Assembly (NCBI GenBank): GCA_012797215.1
Contig: JAAZPN010000185.1
Coordinates: 1-6,074 of the forward strand
Source of the DNA: Chloroflexota bacterium
GTDB taxonomy: Bacteria > Chloroflexota > Anaerolineae > Anaerolineales > Anaerolineaceae
Direction: 5' to 3'
Length of the DNA: 6,074 bases
Shown one piece after another: positions 1 through 6,074 of this stretch. Every line of letters starts with the position of its first letter. The stretch's first letter is position 1. Below the pieces are notes generated by a model. The model was not told the DNA's origin, did not search any database, and saw only the letters and a program-made list of their open reading frames with translations. Made by a program: the position numbers and the translations under genes.

Positions 1-474
1 CACCCCACCGGACTGCTGGAAGTAGGTGAACTGGGTGATTTCCTGCCCGTCCAGCCACACTTCCCATCCCAGACCCCAGGCGCTCAGCGCGGGGGATTCC
101 CAATTGTCTTCCACGAAACGGATGTCGTGCTGGTGCGGGTCGATGCCGATGGCGCGCAGGGAATCCAGGTAAAGTTCCTGGGGGTTGCCCGGGTCTGGCT
201 TGAGGATGACCTGAAACTGATAGTGCATCTGCAGGCGGTTGGGGTTGATGCCGTAGCGCCCGTCGTCAGGGCGGACAGACGGCTCCACATAAGCAACCTT
301 CCAGGGCTCGGGGCCCAAAACGCGCAGAAAAGTGGCCGGGTTCATGGTGCCAGCCCCAACCTGCGCGTAATACGGCTGCCAGATCAGGCAGCCCTGGCGC
401 GCCCAGTAATTTTGCAGCGCGAACATAATCGATTGAAAATCGAGCGGTTTTTCAGTTACGGGTGATTGACTCAT
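1..474 (-). CDS. glyQ: Glycyl-tRNA synthetase alpha subunit (partial, N-terminal 158 residues)
   Basis: Cytoplasmic class II aminoacyl-tRNA synthetase subunit that binds glycine and ATP and, with the beta subunit GlyS, charges tRNA-Gly. The frame is open from an ATG at 474 to the window edge, giving 158 residues of a protein that is normally about 290-300. Family hallmarks visible are [13 protein letters not shown] (17-29), the [12 protein letters not shown] stretch (40-51), the [17 protein letters not shown] region of class II motif 2 (65-82) and [24 protein letters not shown] (133-157). The start is supported by AAGGGA (486-481) six bases upstream. The neighbour upstream is recO, an order also found in Bacillus (recO-glyQ-glyS). 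Because the 3' end is outside the window, a fused alpha-beta GlyQS protein, as in some bacteria, cannot be excluded. The family assignment is very secure. Confidence 0.97.
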   Translation of the reverse strand, partial: MSQSPVTEKPLDFQSIMFALQNYWARQGCLIWQPYYAQVGAGTMNPATFLRVLGPEPWKVAYVEPSVRPDDGRYGINPNRLQMHYQFQVILKPDPGNPQELYLDSLRAIGIDPHQHDIRFVEDNWESPALSAWGLGWEVWLDGQEITQFTYFQQSGGV

Positions 475-755
475 AATAAATCCCTTGTCTTTAGTTTTAA
501 ACATTACGATTATACAGCAAAGCGGGGGCGCCCTCACTGCTTGCAGTCTGCCGCCGCAAGGGCTTTGGGGTTTAGCAGCATGTCAAACCCAGGCCAGATG
601 TTCTCCTGACGCGGCCTGGCAATAGAATAAATCGGGGAAGCGTACAAGATGTAAACCGCATCTGCGCGGCCGCATATCGCCACTTTACACGCGCTGCCTG
701 CGCCATTGCAAGCGGGCAGGCTTGAAATGACTGAAAAAATATAAAAGGAAACTCT
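475..755. other. Intergenic region between recO and glyQ
   Basis: This 281-base gap contains no gene I can assign. It holds the likely glyQ promoter and ribosome site at its left end, a 7-base perfect inverted repeat CCAGGCC/GGCCTGG (589-595 and 613-619, 17-base loop), an imperfect GC-rich hairpin around 695-721 (GCCTGC/GCAGGC arms) and no clear U-tract following either hairpin, so no convincing terminator for recO. The recO reading frame stays open for 73 codons after its TAA, up to TGA at 536-534; the last 49 codons could start at a GTG at 683 but without a good ribosome site. I saw no T-box motif. Confidence 0.6.
509..537 (-). promoter_or_regulatory. Probable glyQ promoter (perfect -10, weak -35)
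   Basis: On the minus strand a perfect TATAAT lies at 514-509, about 35 bases before the glyQ start codon. With a 17-base spacer the -35 position would be GTGAGG (537-532), a poor match to TTGACA, and no exact extended -10 (TGnTATAAT) is present, although CTG precedes the box. A transcript would begin near base 502 and carry a leader of about 27 bases containing the AAGGGA ribosome site. The -10 is seen directly; promoter function is inference. Confidence 0.4.
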
Positions 756-1514
756 TTATGAAATCGCGTTCAAGAAACCGGGCGTGCGCAATCCATACTC
801 CAGCAGGTAAGTGAAGTAGCGCTCCATCAGCGCGCGCAGTTCAGTTTCAGTCGCGGCGAGGATTACCCGCCCGCGCACGGCAGCATAGGGTGACCGTTGA
901 AAGAAGCGCAGGTATTTCAGAACAGGCATGGAAATTCGCCAGGCGGATTGGTCAGACGCGCTGCAGCGCGGGCACAGCGCGCCGCCAAGCCTGGCGGAAA
1001 AGAACTGGTCCTCAGGGATGATCGCGCGGCGGCAAACCACGCAATGGGTCAGTTCCGGTCGGAAGCCAAGCAAATCCAGCAGCTGAACCTCATAATAGCG
1101 AATTACTGTTTCGGGTTGAGGGTCCTGATTCAGGCGGTTTAGCGTGTCCACCAGCAGGTGGAAAAGCTGACGGTTTTCGCCCTCCTCCTGGGTAAAGCGG
1201 TCCAGCAGTTCAATCGCGTATGCGGCAAGCCCAGTGCGCTGCAAATCCGCGCGAATACCCTGGTAGCTTTCCAGCGCTTCTGCCTGGGTAACCACTGCCA
1301 GGTTGCGCCCTTTGGCGAGGAACAAACTTACCCGGGTAAACGGTTCCAGGTGCCCCGCCTTGCGCGAGCGGATCTTGCGCACGCCTTTGGCGATTGCCTG
1401 GATTTTACCTCTTTCAAGCGTGAACAGCGTCAGAATGCGGTCAGCTTCGCCGTACTCAACGTGCCGCAATACCACGGCTGTCGCCCGAAATGTTCGGTTT
1501 TCTTGATCGGGCAT
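756..1514 (-). CDS. recO: DNA repair protein RecO
   Basis: RecO works in the RecF(O)R pathway: it binds single-stranded DNA and RecR, displaces SSB and helps load RecA at gaps; it also anneals strands. The 252-residue protein matches the usual 240-260. The N-terminal OB-fold (about 8-82) begins with the typical TAVVLRHVEYGEADRILTLF and continues through GKIQAIAKGVRK; the helical C-terminal part carries a zinc-finger-like CxxC pair, Cys158/Cys161 and Cys181/Cys184, present in many RecO proteins. Two starts are possible: GTG at 1517 and ATG at 1514. AGGAG (1523-1519) lies only one base before the GTG and four before the ATG, so I chose the ATG. It follows cdd by 32 bases and is probably in the same operon. 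Assignment is secure; the start is uncertain by one codon. Confidence 0.95.
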   Translation of the reverse strand: MPDQENRTFRATAVVLRHVEYGEADRILTLFTLERGKIQAIAKGVRKIRSRKAGHLEPFTRVSLFLAKGRNLAVVTQAEALESYQGIRADLQRTGLAAYAIELLDRFTQEEGENRQLFHLLVDTLNRLNQDPQPETVIRYYEVQLLDLLGFRPELTHCVVCRRAIIPEDQFFSARLGGALCPRCSASDQSAWRISMPVLKYLRFFQRSPYAAVRGRVILAATETELRALMERYFTYLLEYGLRTPGFLNAIS

Positions 1515-1546
1515 CACGCTCCTAAGTGCGCTGCTCTTACCAGATT

Positions 1547-1954
1547 TTAGAGGACAAGCTCATCCGGGCCAAACGAACGCGGAAGCAGCTCGTCCAGGGT
1601 GAATTCCTCCAGCATCGCGCCGCTTTCATCCGCGATCAGGACCAGCAGCTCTGTCCCCCCAAACTCGCGCATCACCTGCCGGCAGCCGCCGCAGGGTGAG
1701 CCGCCGTTCTTGGTGACCACAGCAATGGCGTCTATTCTGCGGTGTCCTTCCGAAACCGCTTTGAATATCGCCACCCGCTCCGCGCACAACGAAGAAGGAT
1801 AAGCAGCGTTTTCGACATTGCTTCCGCTGTATACCTGTCCATCCGCCGTAAGTACTGCCGCGCCTACCCGGTAGTGGGAATAAGGCGCGTAAGCCAATTC
1901 GCGAGCTTCTCGGGCTTGCTGGATGAGAGTCTCTTTATCCTGGGTTGTTAACAT
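1547..1954 (-). CDS. cdd: Cytidine deaminase
   Basis: Cytoplasmic zinc enzyme of pyrimidine salvage that hydrolyses cytidine and deoxycytidine to uridine and deoxyuridine plus ammonia. The 135-residue length fits the small homotetrameric class. Visible signatures are YAPYSHYRVGAAV (22-34), the ribose-binding NVEN (46-49), the catalytic CAE (Cys57 zinc ligand, Glu59 proton shuttle) and PCGGCRQ (87-93) with zinc ligands Cys88 and Cys91. All three zinc cysteines and the catalytic glutamate are present, so it should be active. The ATG at 1954 has AGAGGA upstream. Its first 20 bases overlap the end of the CorC-like gene in another frame, which suggests translational coupling. In Bacillus cdd is followed by era, then recO; here recO follows directly. 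Confidence 0.97.
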   Translation of the reverse strand: MLTTQDKETLIQQAREARELAYAPYSHYRVGAAVLTADGQVYSGSNVENAAYPSSLCAERVAIFKAVSEGHRRIDAIAVVTKNGGSPCGGCRQVMREFGGTELLVLIADESGAMLEEFTLDELLPRSFGPDELVL

Positions 1955-3221
1955 CGTTTTCCTCTGGTTCTTGCGGCGATAATCCTGTCTTTTGCATGCG
2001 CGCTTTTACCTTCAGGATACGGCGCGCGATAACTTCTTCCACAGTGAATTCCACGCCCTCATCGTTGACCGCTTCGCCGGGCTGTGGCACCCGCCCCAGC
2101 TCGCTGTAAATTAAACCACCCAAGGTATCGGCATGCTCATTGGAGAGGCGCAGTCCGGTTATTTCATTAAATTCTTCAATGGTGGCGCGGCCCAAAAACA
2201 TAAATTCGCCTTCGCCAACCACTTCGTACAATTGTTCTTCCGCCTGGTCATATTCATCACGGATTTCTCCGACGATTTCCTCCATGATGTCTTCCAGGGT
2301 GACAACGCCAGCCACGCCGCCGTATTCATCCACGACTACTGCCATGTGCACCCCGCGGGATTGCAGTTCTGTCAGCAGTTCATCAACTTTTTTCGCTTCT
2401 GGAACAAAATATGCCGGGCGAAGCAATTTGCGCTGGGAGGAAATGGTGTCGCTTCCATCTACAACGCCCAGCAAGTCTTTGGCGTAGAGCAAACCCACCA
2501 CGTTGTCAATCGTATCCTCATAGACCGGAACGCGCGAATGCCCGGCAGAGATAAATTCCTTGCGCGCGTCGCTGATGGTGGTGTTCACGTCCAACGCGAG
2601 GACGTCAATGCGCGGCACCATAATCTCCCGGGTCAGGGTCTCGCTGAAATGAAATATGGAATATATCATTTCGCGTTCGCCCTTTTCGAGCGTGCTCTCC
2701 GGTTGGCCTACCCTCACCCAATCGCGCAGGGCTTCATCCGTGACCGCTAAAGAAACTTTTTCCGCGTGCGCCCCAAGCAGCGCTGTCATCAGTTTCGTGG
2801 CTGGCAAAAAGAAAAAGTCCAGCAGGCCAGCGAGCCCTGTGATTGCCATGGCAGATTTTTCCGGCGCGTCCAACACCTTGCGTTCAATCAGGTACTCAAA
2901 GACCGTGACCAGAAGCATCAATGCGGTAAGGATGCCCAACACAGCCCAGAAAGATTGAATGTTCAGGATTTGGAGCAAAACCACAGCGGCGGCGCCCGCA
3001 ACCAAAAAATGGGCCAGCGCCAGCCCCAGCCGCAAAGAAGTGCGCAAGCCCACTTTTTCAATTAACGCGATGGTCCGGTCAACCTTCCCGGGCTCCTTCT
3101 CGCGCAGGCTGATAAGGTAAGGCAGCCGCACATGCGTAAAAGCGGCCTTGGCCGACGAGATCAGCAGGTCAAGCGCCAGAGCCAGCCCCAGGGCTGCCCA
3201 AACAACAGTATTACTGACCAC
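1935..3221 (-). CDS. CorC/HlyC-family membrane protein with DUF21 (CNNM) and CBS domains
   Basis: Integral membrane protein of the hemolysin C/CorC family. Members have been linked to magnesium or cobalt efflux, but the true substrate is often unknown. With the chosen start it is 428 residues. The N-terminal part is hydrophobic, with likely membrane segments near 5-27, 63-83, 91-111 and 124-148, and resembles a divergent CNNM/DUF21 region ([10 protein letters not shown]). A paired CBS module spans about 200-320, starting with the family motif REIMVPR (198-204) and ending with [27 protein letters not shown] sequence (298-320). A CorC_HlyC transporter-associated domain follows (about 333-409). 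An upstream start at 3278 would overlap glmU by 68 bases; GTG at 3221 has AAAGGA five to six bases upstream and overlaps glmU by only 11, so I prefer it. Family is firm, substrate is not. Confidence 0.92.
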   Translation of the reverse strand: MVSNTVVWAALGLALALDLLISSAKAAFTHVRLPYLISLREKEPGKVDRTIALIEKVGLRTSLRLGLALAHFLVAGAAAVVLLQILNIQSFWAVLGILTALMLLVTVFEYLIERKVLDAPEKSAMAITGLAGLLDFFFLPATKLMTALLGAHAEKVSLAVTDEALRDWVRVGQPESTLEKGEREMIYSIFHFSETLTREIMVPRIDVLALDVNTTISDARKEFISAGHSRVPVYEDTIDNVVGLLYAKDLLGVVDGSDTISSQRKLLRPAYFVPEAKKVDELLTELQSRGVHMAVVVDEYGGVAGVVTLEDIMEEIVGEIRDEYDQAEEQLYEVVGEGEFMFLGRATIEEFNEITGLRLSNEHADTLGGLIYSELGRVPQPGEAVNDEGVEFTVEEVIARRILKVKARMQKTGLSPQEPEENDVNNPG

Positions 3222-4569
3222 TTTGTTCCTTTCGCTCCCGAGCAGGTACGCCGTAAACCAGGGCGTCATCCGGAACATCCCGGGTCACAACGGAGCCAGC
3301 GCCTGTCCTGGCGTTTTTGCCAATTTTCAGCGGCGCGACCAGCATGGTATCGCTGCCAATGAAGCTGTTCTCGCCAATTTCGGTAACGTTCTTGTGAACT
3401 CCGTCAAAGTTGCAGGTAATCGTGCCCGCGCCAATATTCACATTCGCGCCGATAACCGCGTCGCCGATATACGAGAAATGCCCCATCTTGACATTCTCGC
3501 CCAGCCGCGAAGATTTCACCTCCCCAAAGTTCCCCATGTGCACGCGGTCTGCCAGCACAGCGCCCTTGCGCAGATGACAGAAGGGCCCTATGCTGACCTG
3601 CGAACCCACACTGGCGTACTCTGCCACCGAGTCGCAGATGGTCGTTTCATTGCCAACCTGCGTGTGCAGCAAGCTGGTATTAGGACCAATCCGGCAGTCC
3701 TCACCGATGAGGGTGTTACCGCGCAGGGCGGTATTGGGAAAAATTACGGTATCCTGTCCGATGCGCACATCGGTTTCAATAGTGGTCGTAGCGGGATCCA
3801 ACAAGGTCACGCCGGCAAGCATCCATTGTTCGTTCACGCGCCGGCGCATGGCGCTTTCAGCGTCTGCCAGGTCCACGCGGGTATTAATTCCGAGTGTTTC
3901 CAGCCTGTCCTGCAGCACCAGCGCTTCGATGCGTCGGCCTTCAGCCGCCGCCATAGCCACCAGGTCCGTCAGGTAATATTCTTTCTTGGCTGAGAGTTGA
4001 ATTTTCTCCAGGTGCCCCCACAGCCAGTTTGCATCAAAGCAGTAAGCCGAGACGTTATACTCCTGCAGCGCCAGCTGCTCTGGCGTGGCATCCGCTTCTT
4101 CGATAATGGCCCGCACGCTGCCATCCGCGCCCCGCACAATCCTGCCAAAACCGCGCGGGACCTCACCAACCACGCTGGTCATCGTGATGACGCCTCCGGA
4201 TTGCTGATGCGCCGACACCAACTGTCTGAGGGTTTCAGCCCGCAGCAGCGGCATATCGCCGCAGGTAACCAACACCAGGTCGGCCTCGGCTGGCACCGCC
4301 GCGCGCGCGGACATGACCGCGTGGCCGGTGCCCAGCTGCTGCTCCTGCAAGGCAAAGAGCGCGCTCCCATCCGCCGCCTCCACCGCACTCCGGACGACTT
4401 CCGCCGCGTGCCCGACCACGAGAACTGGCGCGTAATCAGAGACTGCCCGCGCGGCTTCCAGCGCGTAAAGCACCATTGGCTTGCTGAGAATAGGGTGAAG
4501 AACTTTGGGCAGGCGCGAACGCATGCGCGTGCCTTGACCGGCGGCGAGTATGATGGAAGCCGTTTTCAT
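3211..4569 (-). CDS. glmU: Bifunctional GlmU: glucosamine-1-phosphate acetyltransferase / GlcNAc-1-phosphate uridyltransferase
   Basis: Cytoplasmic enzyme for the last two steps to UDP-GlcNAc, a precursor of peptidoglycan and other glycans. The 452 residues match the family (E. coli 456). Domain 1 (about 1-230) is the uridyltransferase, with LAAGQGTRM (8-16), Lys22, QEQQLGTGHA (75-84), GDMP with metal ligand Asp105, and Asn229. Domain 2 (about 253-440) is a left-handed beta-helix of hexapeptide repeats; acetyltransferase residues corresponding to E. coli Arg333, Lys351, His363, Tyr366, Asn377 and Asn386 appear as Arg334, Lys352, His364, Tyr367, Asn378 and Asn387. Both activities should be intact. 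A TTG at 4581 is in frame, but the GGAG ribosome site overlaps it and sits six bases before ATG 4569, so the ATG was chosen. It overlaps the CorC-like gene by 11 bases. Confidence 0.98.
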   Translation of the reverse strand: MKTASIILAAGQGTRMRSRLPKVLHPILSKPMVLYALEAARAVSDYAPVLVVGHAAEVVRSAVEAADGSALFALQEQQLGTGHAVMSARAAVPAEADLVLVTCGDMPLLRAETLRQLVSAHQQSGGVITMTSVVGEVPRGFGRIVRGADGSVRAIIEEADATPEQLALQEYNVSAYCFDANWLWGHLEKIQLSAKKEYYLTDLVAMAAAEGRRIEALVLQDRLETLGINTRVDLADAESAMRRRVNEQWMLAGVTLLDPATTTIETDVRIGQDTVIFPNTALRGNTLIGEDCRIGPNTSLLHTQVGNETTICDSVAEYASVGSQVSIGPFCHLRKGAVLADRVHMGNFGEVKSSRLGENVKMGHFSYIGDAVIGANVNIGAGTITCNFDGVHKNVTEIGENSFIGSDTMLVAPLKIGKNARTGAGSVVTRDVPDDALVYGVPARERKEQSGQ

Positions 4570-4672
4570 GATGTACTCCAATGCGGAAACCGGCAGGCAG
4601 CGTTTATGAACGCGCCGCGCGCCGGATTTGCTGAATGATCAGGGTCGTTATCGTTGTTCACAGTAATTCAGG

Positions 4673-4743
4673 CTGGGGCACCAGGATTCGAACCTAGATC
4701 CACGGATTCAAAGTCCGGTGTGCTGCCGTTGCACCATGCCCCA
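4673..4743 (-). tRNA. tRNA-Gln (anticodon UUG)
   Basis: A complete 71-base cloverleaf is readable on the minus strand: acceptor TGGGGCA/TGCCCCA (7 pairs), D stem GTGC/GCAC with loop AACGGCA, anticodon loop CTTTGAA with anticodon TTG at 4711-4709, a 4-base variable loop GGAT and T arm CTAGG-TTCGAAT-CCTGG with one G-U pair. The discriminator is G73, as in E. coli tRNA-Gln. The anticodon stem CCGGA/TCCGT has a C-U mismatch at the outermost pair (27-43). The genome sequence after G73 reads CCT, so the terminal CCA is not fully encoded and must be completed by the CCA-adding enzyme. It decodes CAA and, by wobble, CAG. It lies 103 bases upstream of glmU with no terminator between. Confidence 0.96.
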
Positions 4744-4936
4744 GAATTGCGCCTATTTTAGCATAAATCACGCGCTCCGCAAGCTCGCTTGCTGGAAGAC
4801 AATAATCTGGCGTACCGTCAGCGCGTTTGCGTTCAACCTTAGCAATTATACTCACTTCCGTCCCTCTTATTTGCCTGCACCCAAGCCATAGCGTTCACTT
4901 CAGCAGGCCCACTCCGCTGGAACTGAGACTAAGAGC
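4744..4936. other. Intergenic region between tRNA-Gln and trmO
   Basis: No gene is visible. The tRNA-Gln promoter occupies its left part and a second minus-strand TATAAT (4850-4845) lies in the middle without a good -35. Just after the trmO stop there is an imperfect hairpin (about 4901-4924, arms TTCAGCAGG and CCGCTGGAA read on the plus strand) with a bulged base and no U-tract, so it is at best a weak transcription end for trmO. Confidence 0.5.
4755..4782 (-). promoter_or_regulatory. Likely sigma70-type promoter for tRNA-Gln
   Basis: On the minus strand TTGCGG (4782-4777) and TAAAAT (4760-4755) are separated by 16 bases, and a TGC immediately before the -10 gives an extended -10 (TGnTAAAAT). 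The -10 ends 11 bases before the tRNA 5' end, leaving a very short leader as expected for a stable RNA gene. A GCAAG/CTTGC mini-hairpin sequence overlaps the -35. A second perfect TATAAT (4850-4845) further upstream lacks a good -35. Promoter function is inferred from sequence alone. Confidence 0.6.
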
Positions 4937-5356
4937 TCAAAGCCGCTTTTCAGCGCAGTCCAAATCCGAGAAGTAGGGTTTGATATCCAGCAACGGCGTG
5001 CCGTCCAGCATATCCACGCCCTCCACGAACAGCCGGCAGTCTTCGCGCCGCAGTAGCTTTACAAGCGAAAGCCCTAGCGGGTTGGGTCTATGCGGGGAAC
5101 GCGTGGCAAACACGCCCTTTTCAGCATTATCCCACCCGGAAATCACTTGATGTTTCCGAAAAGGGCCTGCCAGGTGAAAACCAAATATTAAGAATAGAAA
5201 CTGGAACTTTTCAATACCTTCCAAACACTCGATAAACTCGGGGAACACTTCTACCTCGCCGAAATCCTTTGAGTTTGCGGCTTGTCTGGGCGCGTCCTCG
5301 TCAGTTTGGTAAGGCGTGTGTATCACACCGATAGCTTGCAGGCTTATTTTATTCAT
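4937..5356 (-). CDS. trmO: TrmO/TsaA-family tRNA methyltransferase (short form)
   Basis: Member of the TsaA/UPF0066 (YaeB-like) family. E. coli TrmO uses S-adenosylmethionine to N6-methylate t6A at position 37 of tRNA-Thr. The 139-residue protein covers the TsaA beta-barrel domain only: IGVIHTPY (9-16), the PRQ triplet (23-25), LFLIFGFHLAG (53-63), the signature VFATRSPHRPNPLGLSLVKL (82-101) and GVDMLDGTPLLDIKPY (113-128). E. coli TrmO is about 235 residues, so the C-terminal domain is absent; many archaeal and bacterial homologues are similarly short, so this need not be a truncation. The ATG at 5356 has GAGGA nine bases upstream. It stands alone, with a terminator upstream and 193 bases to the tRNA downstream. 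Family is certain; the exact tRNA target is inferred. Confidence 0.88.
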   Translation of the reverse strand: MNKISLQAIGVIHTPYQTDEDAPRQAANSKDFGEVEVFPEFIECLEGIEKFQFLFLIFGFHLAGPFRKHQVISGWDNAEKGVFATRSPHRPNPLGLSLVKLLRREDCRLFVEGVDMLDGTPLLDIKPYFSDLDCAEKRL

Positions 5357-5440
5357 AGGCGTTAATCCTCATTCTGATTATCTTTTTCCAGCGCTTTTTG
5401 GCCCAGCTCTAAACCCGACTTCGCTCGCCCAAAGTAGGGA

Positions 5441-5491
5441 AAGAAAAAACCTGGAAAGCCAGGCAGCTTGAAGACTGCCGGATTTTCCAGG
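5441..5491 (-). terminator. Rho-independent terminator after the small membrane-protein gene
   Basis: Read on the minus strand, CCTGGAAA (5491-5484) pairs perfectly with TTTCCAGG (5457-5450); inside it CCGGCAG pairs with CTGCCTGG allowing one bulged A, around a loop of about 8 bases. The stem is followed at once by TTTTTTCTTT (5449-5440). The stem and U-tract form a classic intrinsic terminator. It lies 66 bases beyond the stop of the 87-residue membrane-protein gene and separates the peptide-transporter unit from trmO. Confidence 0.88.
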
Positions 5492-5557
5492 TTCGCGCTT
5501 GTTTAGCCGCCAGCCCGGCGTTTGTTACAGCTTATCCGATGAGACGCGCTCCGGTAA

Positions 5558-5821
5558 TTAGCGGAACCAAATCTGGGTGCAGAACAGGATGAACAGCGCC
5601 CAGGCAGCGGCAAAAACGACCCAAATCAACAGCGCAGCAAGCAGCGCGCTGCCAGTGTAGGCTCGTGTTTCCGCGGCGGTCATCCGGTCGGGATGCTGGG
5701 TCTTGGGCGCTTCGCGCTGTTCGCGCCGCACGCGCCGGTCGTGCCAGGGCATCCCGTCCACGTCCATGTCGCAGATTACCCGACCGTCATCGTCATCAAA
5801 TTGTTTCGGCTGGTCTCTCAT
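5558..5821 (-). CDS. Small single-pass membrane protein of unknown function
   Basis: I do not recognise a characterised family. The 87-residue product has an acidic N-terminus with DDDDGRVICDMDVDGMPWHDRR (9-30 region, given by its key residues D9-D12, G13-R14, G23-M24-P25-W26), a basic, charged middle (29-46) and one long hydrophobic segment at about 57-82 close to the C-terminus, ending in TQIWFR. There is no signal peptide; the layout suggests a cytoplasmic N-terminal part with a C-terminal membrane anchor. The ATG at 5821 follows the transporter ATPase stop by four bases (TGAGCCTATG) with only a weak ribosome site, so translation is probably coupled to that gene, and the terminator at 5441-5491 ends the unit. 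An accessory role for the peptide transporter is inference from position only. Confidence 0.75.
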   Translation of the reverse strand: MRDQPKQFDDDDGRVICDMDVDGMPWHDRRVRREQREAPKTQHPDRMTAAETRAYTGSALLAALLIWVVFAAAWALFILFCTQIWFR

Positions 5822-5825
5822 AGGC

Positions 5826-6074
5826 TCAATTGCTTTCGTTGTACAAATGGCAAACTACCTGATGACCGGGTTCCACTTCCCGGGCAGTTGGCACAACAGT
5901 CTTGCAGATTTCCATGCAGTGGCGGCAGCGCGTGTGGAACTTGCACCCGGAAGGGGGATTGGCCGGGGAAGGAATGCTGCCTTCCAAAATAATGCGGTTC
6001 ATCTTGTACGAAGGATCCGGCACCGGCGCGGCGCTGAGCAGCGCCTGCGTATACGGATGGAGCGGATTGCCAAA
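5826..6074 (-). CDS. Oligopeptide/dipeptide ABC transporter ATP-binding protein (partial, C-terminal 82 residues)
   Basis: C-terminal end of an OppD/OppF (DppD/DppF)-type ATPase that powers peptide import at the cytoplasmic face of the membrane. The frame is open to the window edge, so the Walker and signature motifs lie outside. What is seen is the family's C-terminal extension: [19 protein letters not shown] (fragment residues 3-21) marks the oligo_HPY domain, followed by [12 protein letters not shown], a cysteine cluster (Cys44, Cys50, Cys53, Cys57, Cys75) and [12 protein letters not shown]. Related cysteines hold a [4Fe-4S] cluster in the mycobacterial Opp importer. Cys53 is additional to the usual four. 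OppD and OppF cannot be told apart from this fragment; being last before a small gene and terminator, OppF/DppF is slightly favoured. Confidence 0.93.
   Translation of the reverse strand, partial: FGNPLHPYTQALLSAAPVPDPSYKMNRIILEGSIPSPANPPSGCKFHTRCRHCMEICKTVVPTAREVEPGHQVVCHLYNESN

Noticed and set aside
127..465. 112-codon open frame on the plus strand at the left end
   Set aside because: Antisense to glyQ; the minus-strand frame carries clear GlyRS alpha motifs.
581..586. Perfect TTGACA on the minus strand as a -35 box
   Set aside because: No acceptable -10 lies 16-18 bases downstream (the sequence there is GCCCTT-like).
690..725. GC-rich hairpin as the recO terminator
   Set aside because: The arms are imperfect and no U-tract follows on the minus strand.
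475..755. T-box riboswitch ahead of glyQ
   Set aside because: The conserved T-box motif is not visible on the minus strand and the likely promoter sits too close to the start codon.
2133..2750. 205-codon open frame on the plus strand
   Set aside because: Fully antisense to the CBS-domain region of the CorC-like gene, with no recognisable motif.
3148..3993. 281-codon open frame on the plus strand
   Set aside because: It lies antisense to the well-supported glmU and CorC-like genes and its translation resembles no family; it is a mirror of GC-rich coding sequence.
3997..4638. 213-codon open frame on the plus strand
   Set aside because: Antisense to the GlmU uridyltransferase domain, whose motifs are unmistakable on the minus strand.
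4901..4924. Hairpin as the trmO terminator
   Set aside because: The stem has a bulge and a wobble pair and no run of T follows it.
5377..5405. GATAAT as a -10 for trmO
   Set aside because: The -35 is poor and the predicted start would fall at the edge of the GAGGA ribosome site, leaving an implausibly short leader.

Overview
The window is a compact, ordinary-looking stretch of bacterial chromosome in which every supported gene lies on the minus strand, so transcription runs from base 6074 towards base 1. Moderately GC-rich coding sequence, a bacterial alpha-type glycyl-tRNA synthetase, an oligopeptide-type ABC transporter, short or overlapping gene junctions and the general look of the proteins suggest a free-living bacterium. 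My best guess is Chloroflexota, near Anaerolineae; this is an impression from protein and gene-order style, not a proven assignment.

Right-hand block, in transcription order: the C-terminal end of an Opp/Dpp-type peptide transporter ATPase (5826-6074, cut by the window edge); four bases later an 87-residue single-pass membrane protein of unknown function (5558-5821); then a good intrinsic terminator (5441-5491) that closes this unit. After it comes a short TrmO/TsaA-family tRNA methyltransferase gene (4937-5356).

Middle and left block: a tRNA-Gln (anticodon UUG, 4673-4743) with its own likely promoter, then glmU (peptidoglycan precursor UDP-GlcNAc synthesis), a CorC/HlyC-type CBS-domain membrane protein, cytidine deaminase and recO. 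glmU, the CorC-like gene and cdd overlap end to start, and recO follows after 32 bases, so these four look like one operon, perhaps sharing a transcript with the tRNA because no terminator is visible between them. A 281-base gap with a probable promoter separates recO from glyQ, whose first 158 codons fill the left end.

The order CBS protein, cdd, recO, glyQ echoes the Firmicutes cluster (dgkA-cdd-era-recO-glyQ-glyS in Bacillus), but era is missing between cdd and recO. I found no mobile element, CRISPR array, phage gene or obviously new system. The items most worth a second look are the unknown small membrane protein coupled to the transporter ATPase, the era-less cluster, the tRNA-glmU arrangement and an unassigned open frame between recO and glyQ.
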